Notes under the pieces: model-generated
Told to the model about the DNA's origin: nothing
Database searches by the model: none
What the model saw: only the letters and a program-made list of their open reading frames with translations
Shown here: in pieces, positions 1 to 11,685 of the stretch
How positions within the stretch are numbered: position 1 is the stretch's first letter
Layout: every line of letters begins with the position of its first letter
Translations under genes and position numbers: made by a program
From: Bacillus sp. FJAT-29937
GTDB taxonomy: Bacteria; Bacillota; Bacilli; Bacillales; Cytobacillaceae
Assembly (NCBI RefSeq): GCF_001509555.1
Contig: NZ_LMAS01000006.1
Span: forward strand, 1 to 64,000
Length of the DNA: 64,000 bases
Direction of reading: 5' to 3'

Positions 1-10
1 CTCCAATAAA
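1..10 (-). rRNA. 5' end of 16S rRNA gene (partial)
   Basis: Read on the minus strand, the first bases give TTTATTGGAG, which in Bacillaceae immediately precedes AGTTTGATCC at the start of 16S rRNA. Only about ten bases of the gene lie here; the rest runs out of the window to the left. The leader and promoters at 11-250 support the call. An rRNA operon downstream of gyrA is the arrangement of the origin-proximal operon in B. subtilis. Confidence 0.6.
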
Positions 11-78
11 GTTGAGTTGATTAGCTCATAAATGTCTTTTTGATAAAAAGACTAAAACGTTGACGTTTTTGTTCGTTC

Positions 79-92
79 AGTTTTCAAAGAAC
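79..92 (-). promoter_or_regulatory. boxA-like antitermination element in rRNA leader
   Basis: On the minus strand the leader reads GTTCTTTGAAAACTGAACG, the sequence typical of Bacillus rRNA leaders and similar to boxA, the site where NusB/S10 load onto rRNA transcripts. It lies downstream of both promoters and upstream of the 16S start, as expected. The function is inferred from family knowledge. Confidence 0.5.
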
Positions 93-120
93 TATCATAT
101 CGCTCAGAAGCGACTTTATT

Positions 121-149
121 AATATATCATTCCAAAATAACAATGTCAA
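121..149 (-). promoter_or_regulatory. rRNA operon promoter P2
   Basis: On the minus strand there is TTGACA (144-149), a 17-bp spacer, and TATATT (121-126). The -35 is perfect and the -10 differs from consensus at one position. It is the promoter nearer to the 16S gene of the tandem pair, as in Bacillus rRNA operons. Confidence 0.85.
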
Positions 150-202
150 CATTTTTTTCTTTTCTTTAAGAAGTTATTTACTCTCGCTTGCTGACTTGAA
201 TT

Positions 203-231
203 AGTATAACAAGCCCATAGTATGATTGCAA
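203..231 (-). promoter_or_regulatory. rRNA operon promoter P1
   Basis: On the minus strand there is TTGCAA (226-231), a 17-bp spacer, and TATACT (203-208). It lies about 80 bp upstream of P2. Tandem sigma-A promoters are usual for rRNA operons in this group. Confidence 0.8.
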
Positions 232-315
232 GTATTTTTTTGTATAAATTGTTCTTTTTATTATTGTAAAATATGTTAATTTCCTTTTACACAGAAATAG
301 ACCAACATTTGTGGT

Positions 316-1404
316 CTATTTAAGCACTTCCTCTATATATAATTGCCGATGTTTTTCTAAGTGGAGGATTTCGCCAGTTTGATTTATTTTCACAAGTGGC
401 CTTGTCGGTGTTTTTTCTTCTAAAAACATAATTTCAGCTATATGGCCGTTTGAAAGCTTAACACTGCTTCCAATTGAAAAAGTCATAAAGCCTGATCCGA
501 TTGCGTGCATCGCTGCAATATCATATTTCCCAAACATATCCTGGAGCATCATTTCTAAAACTTTAAATGGTGACTGCTTTTTTCGGTAAAGTCTATTACT
601 AGTCATGGCATGAAAGGTATCAGCCACCGCAATGATTTTGGCAAATGTGCTTATTTTACTGTTCTGTTCCCCTAAAGGATAGCCGCTTCCATCTAATCTT
701 TCATGATGTTGAAAAATCCCTATCTTTGTCGTTTCTTTCAAAAGAGAAATATTTTGCACCATCTTATAGCTAGAGACTGAATGTCTTTTAATCTCTTCAA
801 ATTCCTGAAGAGTTAACGTTGAATTCTTAAAAAGAATGGAAGGCTTTATTTTTGCCATTCCAGCATCTGAAAGACAGCCACCAAGAGCAAGCTGTAGAAC
901 ATCTCCTTTATTGTATTTAAGCTTCTTTCCGATAAAAGCACTTAATAGCCCGACTGCAACTGAGTGCTGATATAGGTATTCATCATTAGTTGATAAATGA
1001 TGCAGGGAGAACAAATCAGAGGGATTAGCTTCTGATTTTTCAACGAGAGGAAGTATAATACTTCTGATTTTTGAAATATCGATTGGCAAACCTGATTGCC
1101 AGTTCTTAAATTCTCTTTTGTAATTTTGTACCGCAATAAGAAACAGATCTTCCAGACATTCATTGTTCTCGCTAGGTGCTTCCTTTGTATTCCTGTCATC
1201 ACTTACGACTTCATTTGGAATAAAAGCAGTTCCATTCACCAGTAACTTTTCTACATCAACTTCCTCAATAAGAAAAACATTTAGTATATGTATTAATTCT
1301 TTTGTAAGAATACTTTTCTTAGTAACAATTGGACGATTGGTCAGACTATAAATATCTTCAGCTATAATACATCCCTCTCGCAGTTCCTTTATGTTCACAC
1401 GCAC
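316..1404 (-). CDS. HD-GYP domain protein with degenerate HD pair
   Basis: The protein has 362 residues. The C-terminal half is an HD-GYP-type domain, a family that usually hydrolyses cyclic di-GMP. Visible motifs are a QHSVAVG helix (His147), an HSVSSY helix (His208), HHERLDGSGYP (233-243) and AVADTFHAMTS (Asp262). The defining HD pair is Ser179-Asp180 (LSDAGMAKI), so one metal-binding His is missing; the enzyme may be inactive or act as a c-di-GMP sensor. The N-terminal 130 residues are unassigned. I chose GTG at 1404 because GGGGTGG lies six bases upstream; a TTG at 1419 would overlap that ribosome site. It sits between gyrA and the rRNA operon on the same strand, with its own ribosome site. 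Confidence 0.8.
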   Translation of the reverse strand: MRVNIKELREGCIIAEDIYSLTNRPIVTKKSILTKELIHILNVFLIEEVDVEKLLVNGTAFIPNEVVSDDRNTKEAPSENNECLEDLFLIAVQNYKREFKNWQSGLPIDISKIRSIILPLVEKSEANPSDLFSLHHLSTNDEYLYQHSVAVGLLSAFIGKKLKYNKGDVLQLALGGCLSDAGMAKIKPSILFKNSTLTLQEFEEIKRHSVSSYKMVQNISLLKETTKIGIFQHHERLDGSGYPLGEQNSKISTFAKIIAVADTFHAMTSNRLYRKKQSPFKVLEMMLQDMFGKYDIAAMHAIGSGFMTFSIGSSVKLSNGHIAEIMFLEEKTPTRPLVKINQTGEILHLEKHRQLYIEEVLK

Positions 1405-1453
1405 AGTCTTCCACCCCAAATGTCATGAATCGTTTTTACCATTATACCCCATT

Positions 1454-1490
1454 AAACACAAAAGGAGGAACACAAAACTTGTGTTCCTCC
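1454..1490 (-). terminator. gyrA terminator
   Basis: A perfect 12-bp stem (1464-1475 with 1479-1490) and a 3-base loop are followed on the minus strand by TTTTGTGTTT. It lies ten bases after the gyrA stop. Confidence 0.85.
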
Positions 1491-1500
1491 CATTCATATA

Positions 1501-4026
1501 TTATTCTTGATCATCTTCTGCGGATTCCTCATCAGGAAGAAATTCAGCACTTTCTAATGGCTTTGTTAATTCCTCTTCAGGTTTATCCTCTTCCTTTTCA
1601 ACCTTGGCAACAGTAGCAACAAATTCATCTATGTTTTCGTCTAAACGAATGAGTCTAACACCTTGAGTGTTACGCCCCATTGTCGAAATATCACTTACTG
1701 CCATGCGGATGAGGACACCGCCAGTCGTAATTAACATTAAGTCTTCTTCGCCAGTGACCGCTCTCATGGAAACGAGATTTCCATTTTTCTCGGTAACATT
1801 ACAGGTTTTAATTCCTTTTCCGCCTCTTCCTTGAATACGATATTCTTCGGAAGGGGTACGTTTACCATAACCGTTTTTCGTAACAATTAGTATTTGGGAA
1901 TTCTCCTCCAACACTTCCATTCCCACTACTTCATCATCACCGCTTAAGCTTATTCCCTTAACCCCTGTTGCGGTACGCCCCATTGAACGGACATCATCTT
2001 CAGGGAATCGAATGAGTAAACCATTTTTCGTTCCAATAATAATTTCCTTCTGTCCATCTGTTAAGCGTACAGAAATTAGCTCATCATCTTCCCTTAAATT
2101 AATGGCAATTAACCCATTGTTTCTAATATTGGCAAAGGAAGTAAGAGGGGAGCGCTTAGAAATCCCTTGCTTCGTGGTAAAGAACAAGAACCAATCATCT
2201 ACGAATTCCTCAATTGGAATAATGGCATTTACCCATTCATCTTTCTCAAGCCCGCTTAAGAGGTTAACAATTGGAATCCCTTTAGCTGTACGGCTAAATT
2301 CAGGAATTTCATATCCTTTAGAACGGTATACCTTCCCTTTATTCGTGAAGAACAAGATTGTGTCATGGGTTGATGTAGTCATTAAATGTTCAACAAAATC
2401 ATCTTCGTTTGTCCCCATACCTTGAATTCCACGGCCACCACGCTTTTGGGCACGGTAAGTAGAAACAGGCAGACGTTTCACATAGCCTTTATGAGTTAAA
2501 GTGATGACGATATTCTCGCGAGGGATCAAATCTTCATCTTCAATTTGCTCAATGCCCCCTGCAACGATTTCCGTGCGTCGCTCATCATTAAATCTTTCTT
2601 TAATTTCAAGCAATTCTTCACGGATAATTTCGAGTACCTTTTCCTCGTCCGCCAATATTGCTTTCAACTCAGCAATTAGTTTAACTAAGCTTGCATATTC
2701 ATCTTCAATTTTTTCACGCTCTAAGCCTGTTAAACGTTGCAGACGCATATCCAGAATAGCCTGAGCTTGCTTCTCAGAAAGATTGAATTTGGTCATTAAT
2801 CCTTCTCTGGCAATATCCGTTGTTTGAGAACCGCGGATTAATGCAATGACCTCATCCAAATGATCGAGGGCAATTCTTAAGCCTTCTAGAATATGAGCAC
2901 GCGCCTCCGCCTTTCTTAATTCAAACTCAGTTCTGCGTCGGATTACAACTTTTTGGTGATTTAAATAATACTCTAAACACTGCTTTAAATTCAGTACCTT
3001 TGGTTCGCCATCGACTAAAGCAAGCAAGTTAATTCCGAAACTCGTCTGCATCGCTGTTTGCTTATACAGATTGTTCAATAATACACTTGCATTTGCATCT
3101 CTGCGAACTTCAATGACAATCCGCATCCCGTTACGGTCGGATTCATCACGCAGATCGGTAATTCCATCAATCTTTTTATCTCTGACAAGTTCAGCGATTC
3201 TCTCTATCAGCTTCGCTTTATTCACTTGATAAGGGATCTCATTGACAATGATGACTTCTCTGCCATTTGCCTTTTGTTCGATTTCTACTTTTGCTCTTAA
3301 TGTAATAGAGCCTCTGCCTGTTTCATAAGCCTTGCGGATTCCGCTCCGGCCAAGAATCATTCCGGCAGTTGGAAAATCCGGGCCGGGAATAATATCCATC
3401 AACTCTGGAATGGTTATATCTGGATCCTGGCTAATGGCCAATACCCCATCAATTACTTCGCCAAGCTGATGCGGAGGGATATTTGTTGCCATTCCTACAG
3501 CTATCCCTGATGTACCATTCACTAATAAATTCGGGAATCTAGCCGGCAAAACAACAGGCTCTCTTTCTTCCCCATCATAGTTGTCTTGATAATCGATTGT
3601 GTCTTTATTAATATCTCTCAAAAGCTCCATCGAGATTTTGGACATACGGGCTTCCGTATAACGCATCGCTGCTGCAGAATCCCCATCGACAGAACCGAAG
3701 TTTCCATGTCCATCAACAAGCATGTAACGGTAGTTGAAGTCCTGTGCCATCCGCACCATTGTTTCATATACAGCAGAGTCTCCGTGGGGATGGTATTTAC
3801 CAATAACATCTCCAACGATACGAGCTGATTTTTTATAAGGTTTATCTGAGTGCATGCCAAGATCGTGCATGGCGTATAAAATCCGGCGGTGAACCGGTTT
3901 TAATCCATCTCGTACATCTGGTAAAGCACGTGACACAATAACACTCATCGCATAGTCAAGAAAGGACGAACGCATTTCCTGGCTTATATTAATCTCTCTT
4001 ACTTGGGGCCTCGGAGTTTCAGCCAT
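1501..4026 (-). CDS. gyrA: DNA gyrase subunit A
   Basis: The protein has 841 residues, full length for Bacillus GyrA, and is the breakage-reunion subunit that with GyrB introduces negative supercoils. The catalytic tyrosine is Tyr123 in AAMRYTEAR. The quinolone-resistance region reads [10 protein letters not shown], with wild-type-like Ser84 and Glu88. The GyrA box appears as [11 protein letters not shown] before the beta-propeller, and the C-terminus is acidic. The start is ATG with AAAGGAGG upstream. A 170-bp gap with a terminator separates it from gyrB, so it may have its own promoter. Strong similarity throughout leaves little doubt. Confidence 0.98.
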   Translation of the reverse strand: MAETPRPQVREINISQEMRSSFLDYAMSVIVSRALPDVRDGLKPVHRRILYAMHDLGMHSDKPYKKSARIVGDVIGKYHPHGDSAVYETMVRMAQDFNYRYMLVDGHGNFGSVDGDSAAAMRYTEARMSKISMELLRDINKDTIDYQDNYDGEEREPVVLPARFPNLLVNGTSGIAVGMATNIPPHQLGEVIDGVLAISQDPDITIPELMDIIPGPDFPTAGMILGRSGIRKAYETGRGSITLRAKVEIEQKANGREVIIVNEIPYQVNKAKLIERIAELVRDKKIDGITDLRDESDRNGMRIVIEVRRDANASVLLNNLYKQTAMQTSFGINLLALVDGEPKVLNLKQCLEYYLNHQKVVIRRRTEFELRKAEARAHILEGLRIALDHLDEVIALIRGSQTTDIAREGLMTKFNLSEKQAQAILDMRLQRLTGLEREKIEDEYASLVKLIAELKAILADEEKVLEIIREELLEIKERFNDERRTEIVAGGIEQIEDEDLIPRENIVITLTHKGYVKRLPVSTYRAQKRGGRGIQGMGTNEDDFVEHLMTTSTHDTILFFTNKGKVYRSKGYEIPEFSRTAKGIPIVNLLSGLEKDEWVNAIIPIEEFVDDWFLFFTTKQGISKRSPLTSFANIRNNGLIAINLREDDELISVRLTDGQKEIIIGTKNGLLIRFPEDDVRSMGRTATGVKGISLSGDDEVVGMEVLEENSQILIVTKNGYGKRTPSEEYRIQGRGGKGIKTCNVTEKNGNLVSMRAVTGEEDLMLITTGGVLIRMAVSDISTMGRNTQGVRLIRLDENIDEFVATVAKVEKEEDKPEEELTKPLESAEFLPDEESAEDDQE

Positions 4027-4154
4027 GTAAAGAACCTCCTTTATGTGAACAACTATTTCTCAATCTATCCATGGGTAAAAATTCCCAACGAATAGTTTCA
4101 ATGATAAAAGGTAGCCTAATGATCAAAAGCAGCTGCCTTTGCATTTCAAGTATA

Positions 4155-4189
4155 TAAAACCAGGATAGAATAATAGCCATCTACCCTGG
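4155..4189 (-). terminator. gyrB terminator
   Basis: A 10-bp stem with one wobble pair (4160-4169 with 4180-4189) is followed on the minus strand by TTTTATATA. It lies directly downstream of the gyrB stop. Confidence 0.65.
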
Positions 4190-4197
4190 GTGTTTAA

Positions 4198-6135
<1,938 letters not shown>

Positions 6136-6232
6136 CTACGCTTTCATTTGCATTACTATCCAATATCAATTCATCTATTAAAAAGCCTGGCAAATCCTTA
6201 TTCTATTTCGCCAAACTATTATCTTTATCTGT

Positions 6233-6472
6233 TTAAATTGCGGATTTCGCGGATCGCTTTTTTAATGTACCTGATGCCAGTGGGGAAAAAAAGATTTCCT
6301 TTGTGGTGATGACCACCGATTTATAAGAACCTTTGGAGAGGTTTATGACAGAGTGCTTCTGGCGCTCTAAAAACTCTTCTATCATTTTAGAAGAGTGTAC
6401 ACTTTGCTTATCAATAATAGCGACAATATCCTTTGAACGAACTAATATATCTTCTCCGACATGGATATACAA
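6233..6472 (-). CDS. remB: Extracellular matrix regulator RemB (YaaB family, DUF370)
   Basis: This 79-residue protein is a homologue of B. subtilis RemB (YaaB), a DUF370 protein that there takes part in control of biofilm matrix genes. Family features are the MYIHVGED start, KDIVAIID and FFSPLASGTLKKRS near the C-terminus. The start is TTG with GAGGTGAG just upstream; this ribosome site begins in the recF stop codon, and the gap between the genes is only nine bases, so the two are translated from one transcript. Location between recF and gyrB matches B. subtilis. Confidence 0.9.
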   Translation of the reverse strand: MYIHVGEDILVRSKDIVAIIDKQSVHSSKMIEEFLERQKHSVINLSKGSYKSVVITTKEIFFSPLASGTLKKRSAKSAI

Positions 6473-6481
6473 ATGCTCACC

Positions 6482-7600
6482 TCATTGAATCTTTTTCATG
6501 CTTCCAGCTTCCACCCTGAAAGCTGCAGCCTCTTTTAAAGTCTTGTGATCAATTCCATCAACACTTGTCGTTGTGACAAAGGTTTGCACTTTTCCTTGAA
6601 TCGTATTGAGCAAATGTGATTGCCGATAATCATCAAGTTCTGAAAGTACATCATCAAGAAGCAATAGGGGGTATTCGCCAATCTCAGAATGAATTAGCTC
6701 AATTTCTGCAAGCTTAAGAGATAAAGCAGTTGTTCGCTGCTGCCCTTGTGAGCCAAAGGTTTGCACATCGCGCCCATTAACAAAAAAGAGCAGATCATCC
6801 CGATGAGGGCCAAACATTGTCACACCACGTTCAATTTCTCTATTTTTTATTTTTCCAAATTTCTCTTCGTATACTTTTATCATTTTCGACAAATCTTGCT
6901 CATCTGATACATCTGCCGATGGCTTGTACTCTATTTTCAACGATTCAAGCCCTCTTGATATGCCCTCATGAATCGGCATTGCCCAATTTTCAAGCAGCTG
7001 AAGGAATTCGAAGCGTTTTTTCACGATTTTGACGGCAGTTTGAATAAACTGCTCTGTCAAGATGTCCAGCATTGTTTGATCCGTTTGCTTTTTTATTTGG
7101 AGCTGCTTTAAATAGTGATTTCTATGCTGCAGTATTTTTTGATACTGGCTAACATCATGAAGATAGATGGGAGAAACTTGCCCAATTTCCATGTCAATAA
7201 AACGCCGTCTTACTTGTGGGCTCCCCTTAACAAGATGGAGATCTTCGGGAGCAAACATGACGACATTCATATTTCCAACATATTGACTTAACTTTTGCTG
7301 TTCAATATGGTTGCATTTAGCCTTTTTTCCTTTTTTGGAGATGACTAATTGCATCGGTAAAGAGCCTCGATCTTTTTGGACCCTACCCTCTATTTTAGCA
7401 TACTCTTCGTCCCAGCGAATAAGTTCTTTATCATTTGAGGTGCGATGCGATTTTGCCATGGCTAACACATAGATGGATTCCATGACATTTGTTTTCCCTT
7501 GTGCATTTTCGCCCAATATGACATTCACTTTATTTTCAAACTGGACTTCTAATCCTTCATAGTTCCGGTAATTTTTCAACTGCAATTGCTCGATATACAT
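6482..7600 (-). CDS. recF: DNA replication and repair protein RecF
   Basis: RecF (372 residues) is an SMC-like ATPase that helps load RecA at single-strand gaps. It shows the Walker A motif GENAQGKTN near residues 34-42, the signature region [15 protein letters not shown], and Walker [14 protein letters not shown] chose the ATG at 7600, giving [14 protein letters not shown] as in other RecF proteins; an in-frame start seven codons earlier is not conserved. It follows yaaA and precedes remB in the conserved dnaA-gyrA order. Confidence 0.97.
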   Translation of the reverse strand: MYIEQLQLKNYRNYEGLEVQFENKVNVILGENAQGKTNVMESIYVLAMAKSHRTSNDKELIRWDEEYAKIEGRVQKDRGSLPMQLVISKKGKKAKCNHIEQQKLSQYVGNMNVVMFAPEDLHLVKGSPQVRRRFIDMEIGQVSPIYLHDVSQYQKILQHRNHYLKQLQIKKQTDQTMLDILTEQFIQTAVKIVKKRFEFLQLLENWAMPIHEGISRGLESLKIEYKPSADVSDEQDLSKMIKVYEEKFGKIKNREIERGVTMFGPHRDDLLFFVNGRDVQTFGSQGQQRTTALSLKLAEIELIHSEIGEYPLLLLDDVLSELDDYRQSHLLNTIQGKVQTFVTTTSVDGIDHKTLKEAAAFRVEAGSMKKIQ

Positions 7601-7648
7601 GGACCTACATCCTTTTAGCATAGCTCTCTGCTACAGAAGGCCTATTTT

Positions 7649-7858
7649 TTATACAATCGTAAATGAACCAAATTCCTCGATTTGAACTTGATCTCCCGTA
7701 CGGAGCTTTCTTCCTCTTCTTTGGTCCTGCTCTCCATTTACGAATACTTCATATTCACTTAAAAACCACTTGGCCATTCCGCCAGACTGAATAATCTCAG
7801 CTATTTTAAGAAATTGGCCCAGTGTAATATATTCCGTATCAATTTTGATGTCTGTCAT
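7649..7858 (-). CDS. yaaA: S4 domain protein YaaA
   Basis: This 69-residue single S4 RNA-binding domain protein matches YaaA, encoded between dnaN and recF in Bacillus. Typical motifs are ITLGQFLKIA, GGMAKWFLSEYEVFVNGE and RRGRKLRTGD. The exact RNA target is not established to my knowledge; a role in 50S assembly has been suggested for the family. ATG at 7858 is preferred because GAGGAAGTG lies upstream at proper spacing; GTG at 7867 would overlap that ribosome site. Confidence 0.9.
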   Translation of the reverse strand: MTDIKIDTEYITLGQFLKIAEIIQSGGMAKWFLSEYEVFVNGEQDQRRGRKLRTGDQVQIEEFGSFTIV

Positions 7859-7976
7859 CTTTTTCACTTCCTCGATTGTTTGATTTTTATTGTTAGAAAT
7901 ATTTTTTCCATAAAATCAAAACAATTTCTAGAATGTACCCTAAAGTTCTATTTTACTAAAAATTTAGCGATTATAC

Positions 7977-8010
7977 AAAGAAAAAGCTACCAGCTCTTAT
8001 GCTGGCAGCT
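7977..8010 (-). terminator. dnaN terminator
   Basis: A 10-bp stem (7985-7994 with 8001-8010, one wobble pair) is followed on the minus strand by TTTTTCTTTG. It ends 19 bases after the dnaN stop, so yaaA-recF may rely on read-through or their own promoter. Confidence 0.8.
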
Positions 8011-8028
8011 CCCCGTCATTTTTGTTTA

Positions 8029-9165
8029 TTAATACGTTCTAACCGGCAAAATGAGCTGGAGAATGGAATCGTCATTAATTGGTCGAATAACAAATGGTCT
8101 CATGGCTCCCGTGAAGCTAATCGTTATTTCAGAACCCTCTAGTGTTTTCAGTGCATCCATCATAAATTTGGCACTGAAGGAGATTTTTAAATCCTCGCCT
8201 TCTACAGACTGGCTTTGTAATTCTTCAACAACATGTCCGATTTCAGGCGTATTAGAAGAGATTTCAATAATCCCTCCGTCAATCGTTGTGAATTTGACGA
8301 CATTATTTCGTCCCTCTCTCGCTAATAGAGAAGCACGGTCAATCGCATGTAAAAACTCCTTCGTATTGACGACAATATCTGTTTTGCTTTCTGTCGGAAT
8401 TAATCTGGATGTATCTGGGTAATTTCCTTCAAGTAATCTTGAGAAAAATAATAGGTGCTTCGCTTTAAATAAAACTTGATTTTCTGTAATAACAATTTCA
8501 ACAGGATCATTATGATCATCCAAAATCTTGCTTAATTCACTTAAGCTCTTCCCCGGAATAACAACATTGTAACTTTCTGCTGCTTCTGTTTCGATTCTTG
8601 CTTTTCTGAGCGCTAATCGATGGCTATCTGTTGCAATACAGGTTAATTCCCCATTTTCCACTCGCCAGTTTACACCTGTCAAGATGGGGCGTGTTTCTGA
8701 GGTGGACACTGAGAACACAGTTTGGCGAATCATCGCTTTAAGAAGATCAGTTGGAATTTTAAACACATTTTCTTCCGAGATTTGCGGCAATAACGGATAT
8801 TCCTCCGCATCTAACCCATTTAATTTAAATTCAGACTTTCCAGAGCGAATGACTGTTTGCAGCTGATTTTCCACATGCATTTCAACGGTATCCGTTGGCA
8901 GCTTCTTAACAATTTCGCTAAAAAACTTAGCCTGAAGCACAATGGAGCCTGTTTGTTTGATCTCCGCAATCTCATCTCCAGCTTCTTCTTTAGGAATAAA
9001 TGATTCAATCGATATATCTGAATCACTGCCTGTTAATGTTACTCCTTCAGATGTCGCTACAATTTTGATTCCCGTTAAAATTGGAATAGTAGTTCGGCTC
9101 GTTACCGCCTTCATAACATCCTGAACACCTTGAACTAATCGATCCCGTTGGATTATAAATCTCAT
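8029..9165 (-). CDS. dnaN: DNA polymerase III beta subunit (sliding clamp)
   Basis: The protein (378 residues) is the ring-shaped processivity clamp that tethers DNA polymerase to DNA. The three repeated clamp domains are complete, the N-terminus MRFIIQRDRLVQGVQDVMKA is typical, and the C-terminal LPVRTY matches the conserved end. The start is ATG with GGAGG eight bases upstream. It lies downstream of dnaA across a 177-bp spacer that carries the origin unwinding region. The two are probably co-transcribed, as in Bacillus. Confidence 0.98.
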   Translation of the reverse strand: MRFIIQRDRLVQGVQDVMKAVTSRTTIPILTGIKIVATSEGVTLTGSDSDISIESFIPKEEAGDEIAEIKQTGSIVLQAKFFSEIVKKLPTDTVEMHVENQLQTVIRSGKSEFKLNGLDAEEYPLLPQISEENVFKIPTDLLKAMIRQTVFSVSTSETRPILTGVNWRVENGELTCIATDSHRLALRKARIETEAAESYNVVIPGKSLSELSKILDDHNDPVEIVITENQVLFKAKHLLFFSRLLEGNYPDTSRLIPTESKTDIVVNTKEFLHAIDRASLLAREGRNNVVKFTTIDGGIIEISSNTPEIGHVVEELQSQSVEGEDLKISFSAKFMMDALKTLEGSEITISFTGAMRPFVIRPINDDSILQLILPVRTY

Positions 9166-9180
9166 TTCTTAATCCTCCGT

Positions 9181-9312
9181 ATAAACTATTTTTATATTTT
9201 TAGTTATATATATTTTTCTTTTTAAAAATACTAGAAGTACTAGTAGGGCCTGTTAACATGTGGATAACTATATTTTTTTAATGGAAACACAGCCTATCCA
9301 CATGTGGACAGA
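9181..9312. other. oriC unwinding module between dnaA and dnaN
   Basis: This spacer holds the parts expected of a Bacillus basal unwinding system. A perfect DnaA box TGTGGATAA lies at 9259-9267, with poorer boxes at 9294-9302 and 9303-9311. Next comes the GC-rich GGGCC (9246-9250), then triplets TAC-TAG-AAG-TAC-TAG-TAG at 9229-9246, which match the DnaA-trio pattern (3'-GAT repeats). Finally there is an AT-rich stretch at 9183-9228 where strands would first open. The order box, GC patch, trios, AT stretch is the one described for B. subtilis. Confidence 0.85.
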
Positions 9313-9342
9313 CTGTGTGTAAGCTAGTTCATGTTATGCACA

Positions 9343-10689
9343 CTATATTTTAAGTATTTCATGAATCTCTTTTATTTCTTTTTGAAATTGAGTATCTGTT
9401 TGCACGAGTTTTGAGATTTTTTCATGAGCATGGATCACGGTTGTATGATCTCGTCCTCCAAACTCTTCGCCAATTTTCGGCAGAGAGAAGTCTGTTAATT
9501 CCCGCGATAAATACATGGCAATTTGCCTAGGAAAGGCAACAGATTTTGTCCTTTTCTTCGCTTTAAAGTCTTCTAATTTCACATTATAGTGTTCCCCGAC
9601 AACGCGCTGAATATCAAGTATCGTAATCACTTTAGGCTTTGAGCTTGGAATAATATCTTTAAGAGCTTCAGCAGCCAAGTCGGCATTAATATCTTTATTA
9701 ATTAAGGATGAGTACGCAACAACGCGAATAAGAGCGCCCTCTAATTCACGAATATTTGAATCAATCTGGTTGGCAATATACAGCATCACTTCATTTGGAA
9801 TATCAAGTCCTTCAGCCTTCGCCTTTTTACGCAAAATAGCAATTCTTGTTTCAAGATCTGGAGGTGTGATATCAGTGATAAGCCCCCATTCAAACCTGGA
9901 ACGAAGCCTATCTTCTAAGGTCGGGATTTCCTTTGGCGGCCGGTCGCTGGAAATAATAATTTGCTTGCTTTCCTCATGTAATGTATTAAAGGTATGGAAA
10001 AACTCCTCTTGAGTTGATTCTTTTCCGGCTAAAAACTGAATATCATCAATTAACAATACATCGACTTTTCGATATTTATTGCGGAAATCGACTGCCTTAT
10101 TGTCACGAATCGAGTTAATGAATTCATTCGTAAATTTTTCTGATGATAAATAGACAACCTTAGCTGACGGGTTGTGATCTAATACATAATGGCCAATGGC
10201 GTGCATAAGGTGCGTTTTTCCAAGTCCGACTCCCCCATAAATAAATAAAGGGTTGTATGCTTTGGCTGGTGCTTCGGCCACTGCTAATGAAGCAGCATGA
10301 GCAAATCGGTTTCCTGAGCCAATAACAAACGTATCAAAAGTATATTTAGGATTCAGCATGTTTAATGGCAGTTCAGGATGTTCATCCTCTTTATCCGCTT
10401 TTCTTGGCGGATTTGGAAAATTAAGCCCTTCTTCATTTTGATTTTGAGGAATGATAAATTTAACTCCTAATTCTTCTCCAGTTATGTCATAGAGAATTCC
10501 AGAGATCAATTGGGAATAGCGCTCTTCCAGCCAATCACGGGCAAACTCATTCGGCGCAGTAATCGTTAACGTGTCTCCTTGAAGAGAGTGAGCTTTCGTC
10601 GACTTTAGCCATGTTTCATAACTAGGTTTGCTTATTTTCTTTTCGATGCTGGTCAGTGCATTATTCCAAAGATCCGCAATGTTCTCCAA
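9343..10689 (-). CDS. dnaA: Chromosomal replication initiator DnaA
   Basis: DnaA (448 residues) is the AAA+ initiator that binds DnaA boxes and opens oriC. It contains domain I for protein contacts, a short linker, an AAA+ core with Walker [11 protein letters not shown] and Walker B LLIDDIQF, and a C-terminal helix-turn-helix with the signature [15 protein letters not shown]. The start codon is TTG, preceded by AAAGGAGGG. DnaA-box clusters on both sides form the origin and probably give autoregulation. Confidence 0.99.
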   Translation of the reverse strand: MENIADLWNNALTSIEKKISKPSYETWLKSTKAHSLQGDTLTITAPNEFARDWLEERYSQLISGILYDITGEELGVKFIIPQNQNEEGLNFPNPPRKADKEDEHPELPLNMLNPKYTFDTFVIGSGNRFAHAASLAVAEAPAKAYNPLFIYGGVGLGKTHLMHAIGHYVLDHNPSAKVVYLSSEKFTNEFINSIRDNKAVDFRNKYRKVDVLLIDDIQFLAGKESTQEEFFHTFNTLHEESKQIIISSDRPPKEIPTLEDRLRSRFEWGLITDITPPDLETRIAILRKKAKAEGLDIPNEVMLYIANQIDSNIRELEGALIRVVAYSSLINKDINADLAAEALKDIIPSSKPKVITILDIQRVVGEHYNVKLEDFKAKKRTKSVAFPRQIAMYLSRELTDFSLPKIGEEFGGRDHTTVIHAHEKISKLVQTDTQFQKEIKEIHEILKI

Positions 10690-10910
10690 TAGATAGCCCT
10701 CCTTTGCCAGTTACTATTAAAGAAATTCCCTAAGCAGGTAGAACGTCGTAGGCCAATAATCACTTTTTTTATTTTATAAGAATGATAGGCGCCAAAAAAA
10801 TATAGGCTATACAAGCAGTACAACCTAGATATTCATAAATATACAGACTCATGTATGTGGAAAAACATATAATAAGGAAGAGAAGAAGGATTTCGACAAT
10901 ATCCACTAGC
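10690..10910. other. dnaA leader and promoter region
   Basis: This stretch lies between dnaA and the upstream DnaA-box cluster. It must contain the dnaA promoter on the minus strand, but I could not pick a convincing -35/-10 pair. No open frame in it looks like a gene. Confidence 0.4.
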
Positions 10911-11174
10911 TGTGGACAAGGTTTTACAACCTGAAAGAATAACTCATCCACATCTTATCCACAATCTGTGGATAAGAAAGTTATGCACAATGATTTATTA
11001 AGAGTGAAAACACAATTATGATAACAGATATTCCTAAGAGGTGCAATGGTTTTTAATAATCTATCCACAAGGCTAAGAGTGTGTGGATTTAAATTGTCCA
11101 CAAGGGGTGTTTGTGTGAAAAAGCTGTCGATATGTGCTGTGGATAATAAAAAACGTGTCGAAAGTTTATCCACA
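10911..11174. other. oriC DnaA-box cluster upstream of dnaA
   Basis: Perfect 9-mers (TTATCCACA or its complement) occur at 10955-10963, 10967-10975, 11138-11146 and 11166-11174. Near matches occur at 10911-10919, 10944-10952, 10981-10989, 11061-11069, 11082-11090 and 11094-11102. Such a cluster upstream of dnaA, together with the dnaA-dnaN spacer, is the bipartite origin known from B. subtilis. Confidence 0.9.
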
Positions 11175-11178
11175 ACTC

Positions 11179-11301
11179 GAAAAGCGGAGAGCGCCCGCCT
11201 ATCGGCGACAAGCATAAGACGAGCCGGCTGGAAGGTTGTTCTTTACCTTCTAGACGGATTGGCTTATGACCTCGAGCCGATGGCGCTCGGAGCTAGACAA
11301 T
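11179..11301. repeat. Nested-palindrome intergenic element next to oriC
   Basis: This GC-rich block stands out from its AT-rich surroundings. It folds on itself through ordered pairs: AGCGCC with GGCGCT, ATCGGC with GCCGAT, CATAAG with CTTATG, and GAAGGT with ACCTTC closing a small terminal loop. From memory it resembles a dispersed element containing GACGAGCCGG and GGCTTATGACCTCGAG found between genes in many Bacillaceae; I cannot check that here. It is not a convincing protein gene. Only one copy was seen in the window. Confidence 0.6.
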
Positions 11302-11473
11302 AGAAGGATCACAGGCTTTTCGGGTGTCGAATTTAAAAAGTGGAGAAATTTACTTTTCTTAAAAACAAAATTTTAGAGTGACATCGATCCGAAAAGAGGG
11401 TAAAATTTCTTGGTGGATCTTTTTGTAAGAAATGAATCAGATTAAGCAATGCAGGCTTACGAATTTCTACCAG

Positions 11474-11503
11474 TTGACAACATTCTAGTTGCATCTTTAT
11501 AAT
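11474..11503 (+). promoter_or_regulatory. rpmH-rnpA promoter
   Basis: TTGACA (11474-11479) is separated by 18 bp from TATAAT (11498-11503), both perfect sigma-A hexamers. It lies about 45 bp upstream of rpmH. Confidence 0.85.
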
Positions 11504-11549
11504 TAGTAGGACTGTCTTTAACAGCTATTCCTCAGGGAGGTGTCATATA

Positions 11550-11684
11550 ATGAAAAGAACTTATCAACCAAAAGCACGTAAAAGAAGTAAAGTTCACGGA
11601 TTCCGCAGCCGCATGAGCACGCCAAACGGACGTAACGTCTTAGCTCGTCGCCGTCGTAAAGGAAGAAAAGTATTATCTGCTTAG
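11550..11684 (+). CDS. rpmH: 50S ribosomal protein L34
   Basis: This 44-residue, strongly basic protein begins [18 protein letters not shown] and ends [11 protein letters not shown], a textbook L34. The start is ATG with GGGAGGTG upstream. It is the first gene right of oriC and is followed at once by a terminator-like hairpin before rnpA, so rnpA is probably expressed by partial read-through. Confidence 0.98.
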   Translation: MKRTYQPKARKRSKVHGFRSRMSTPNGRNVLARRRRKGRKVLSA

Positions 11685-11685
11685 G

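Noticed and set aside
2012..2764. Plus-strand frames inside gyrA
   Set aside because: They are antisense shadows of a highly conserved gene and show serine/leucine-rich composition typical of such shadows.
10955..11303. Open frames of about 85 codons on both strands over the DnaA-box cluster
   Set aside because: They run through repeated DnaA boxes and the palindromic element, have no ribosome site or family resemblance, and exist because the boxes repeat.
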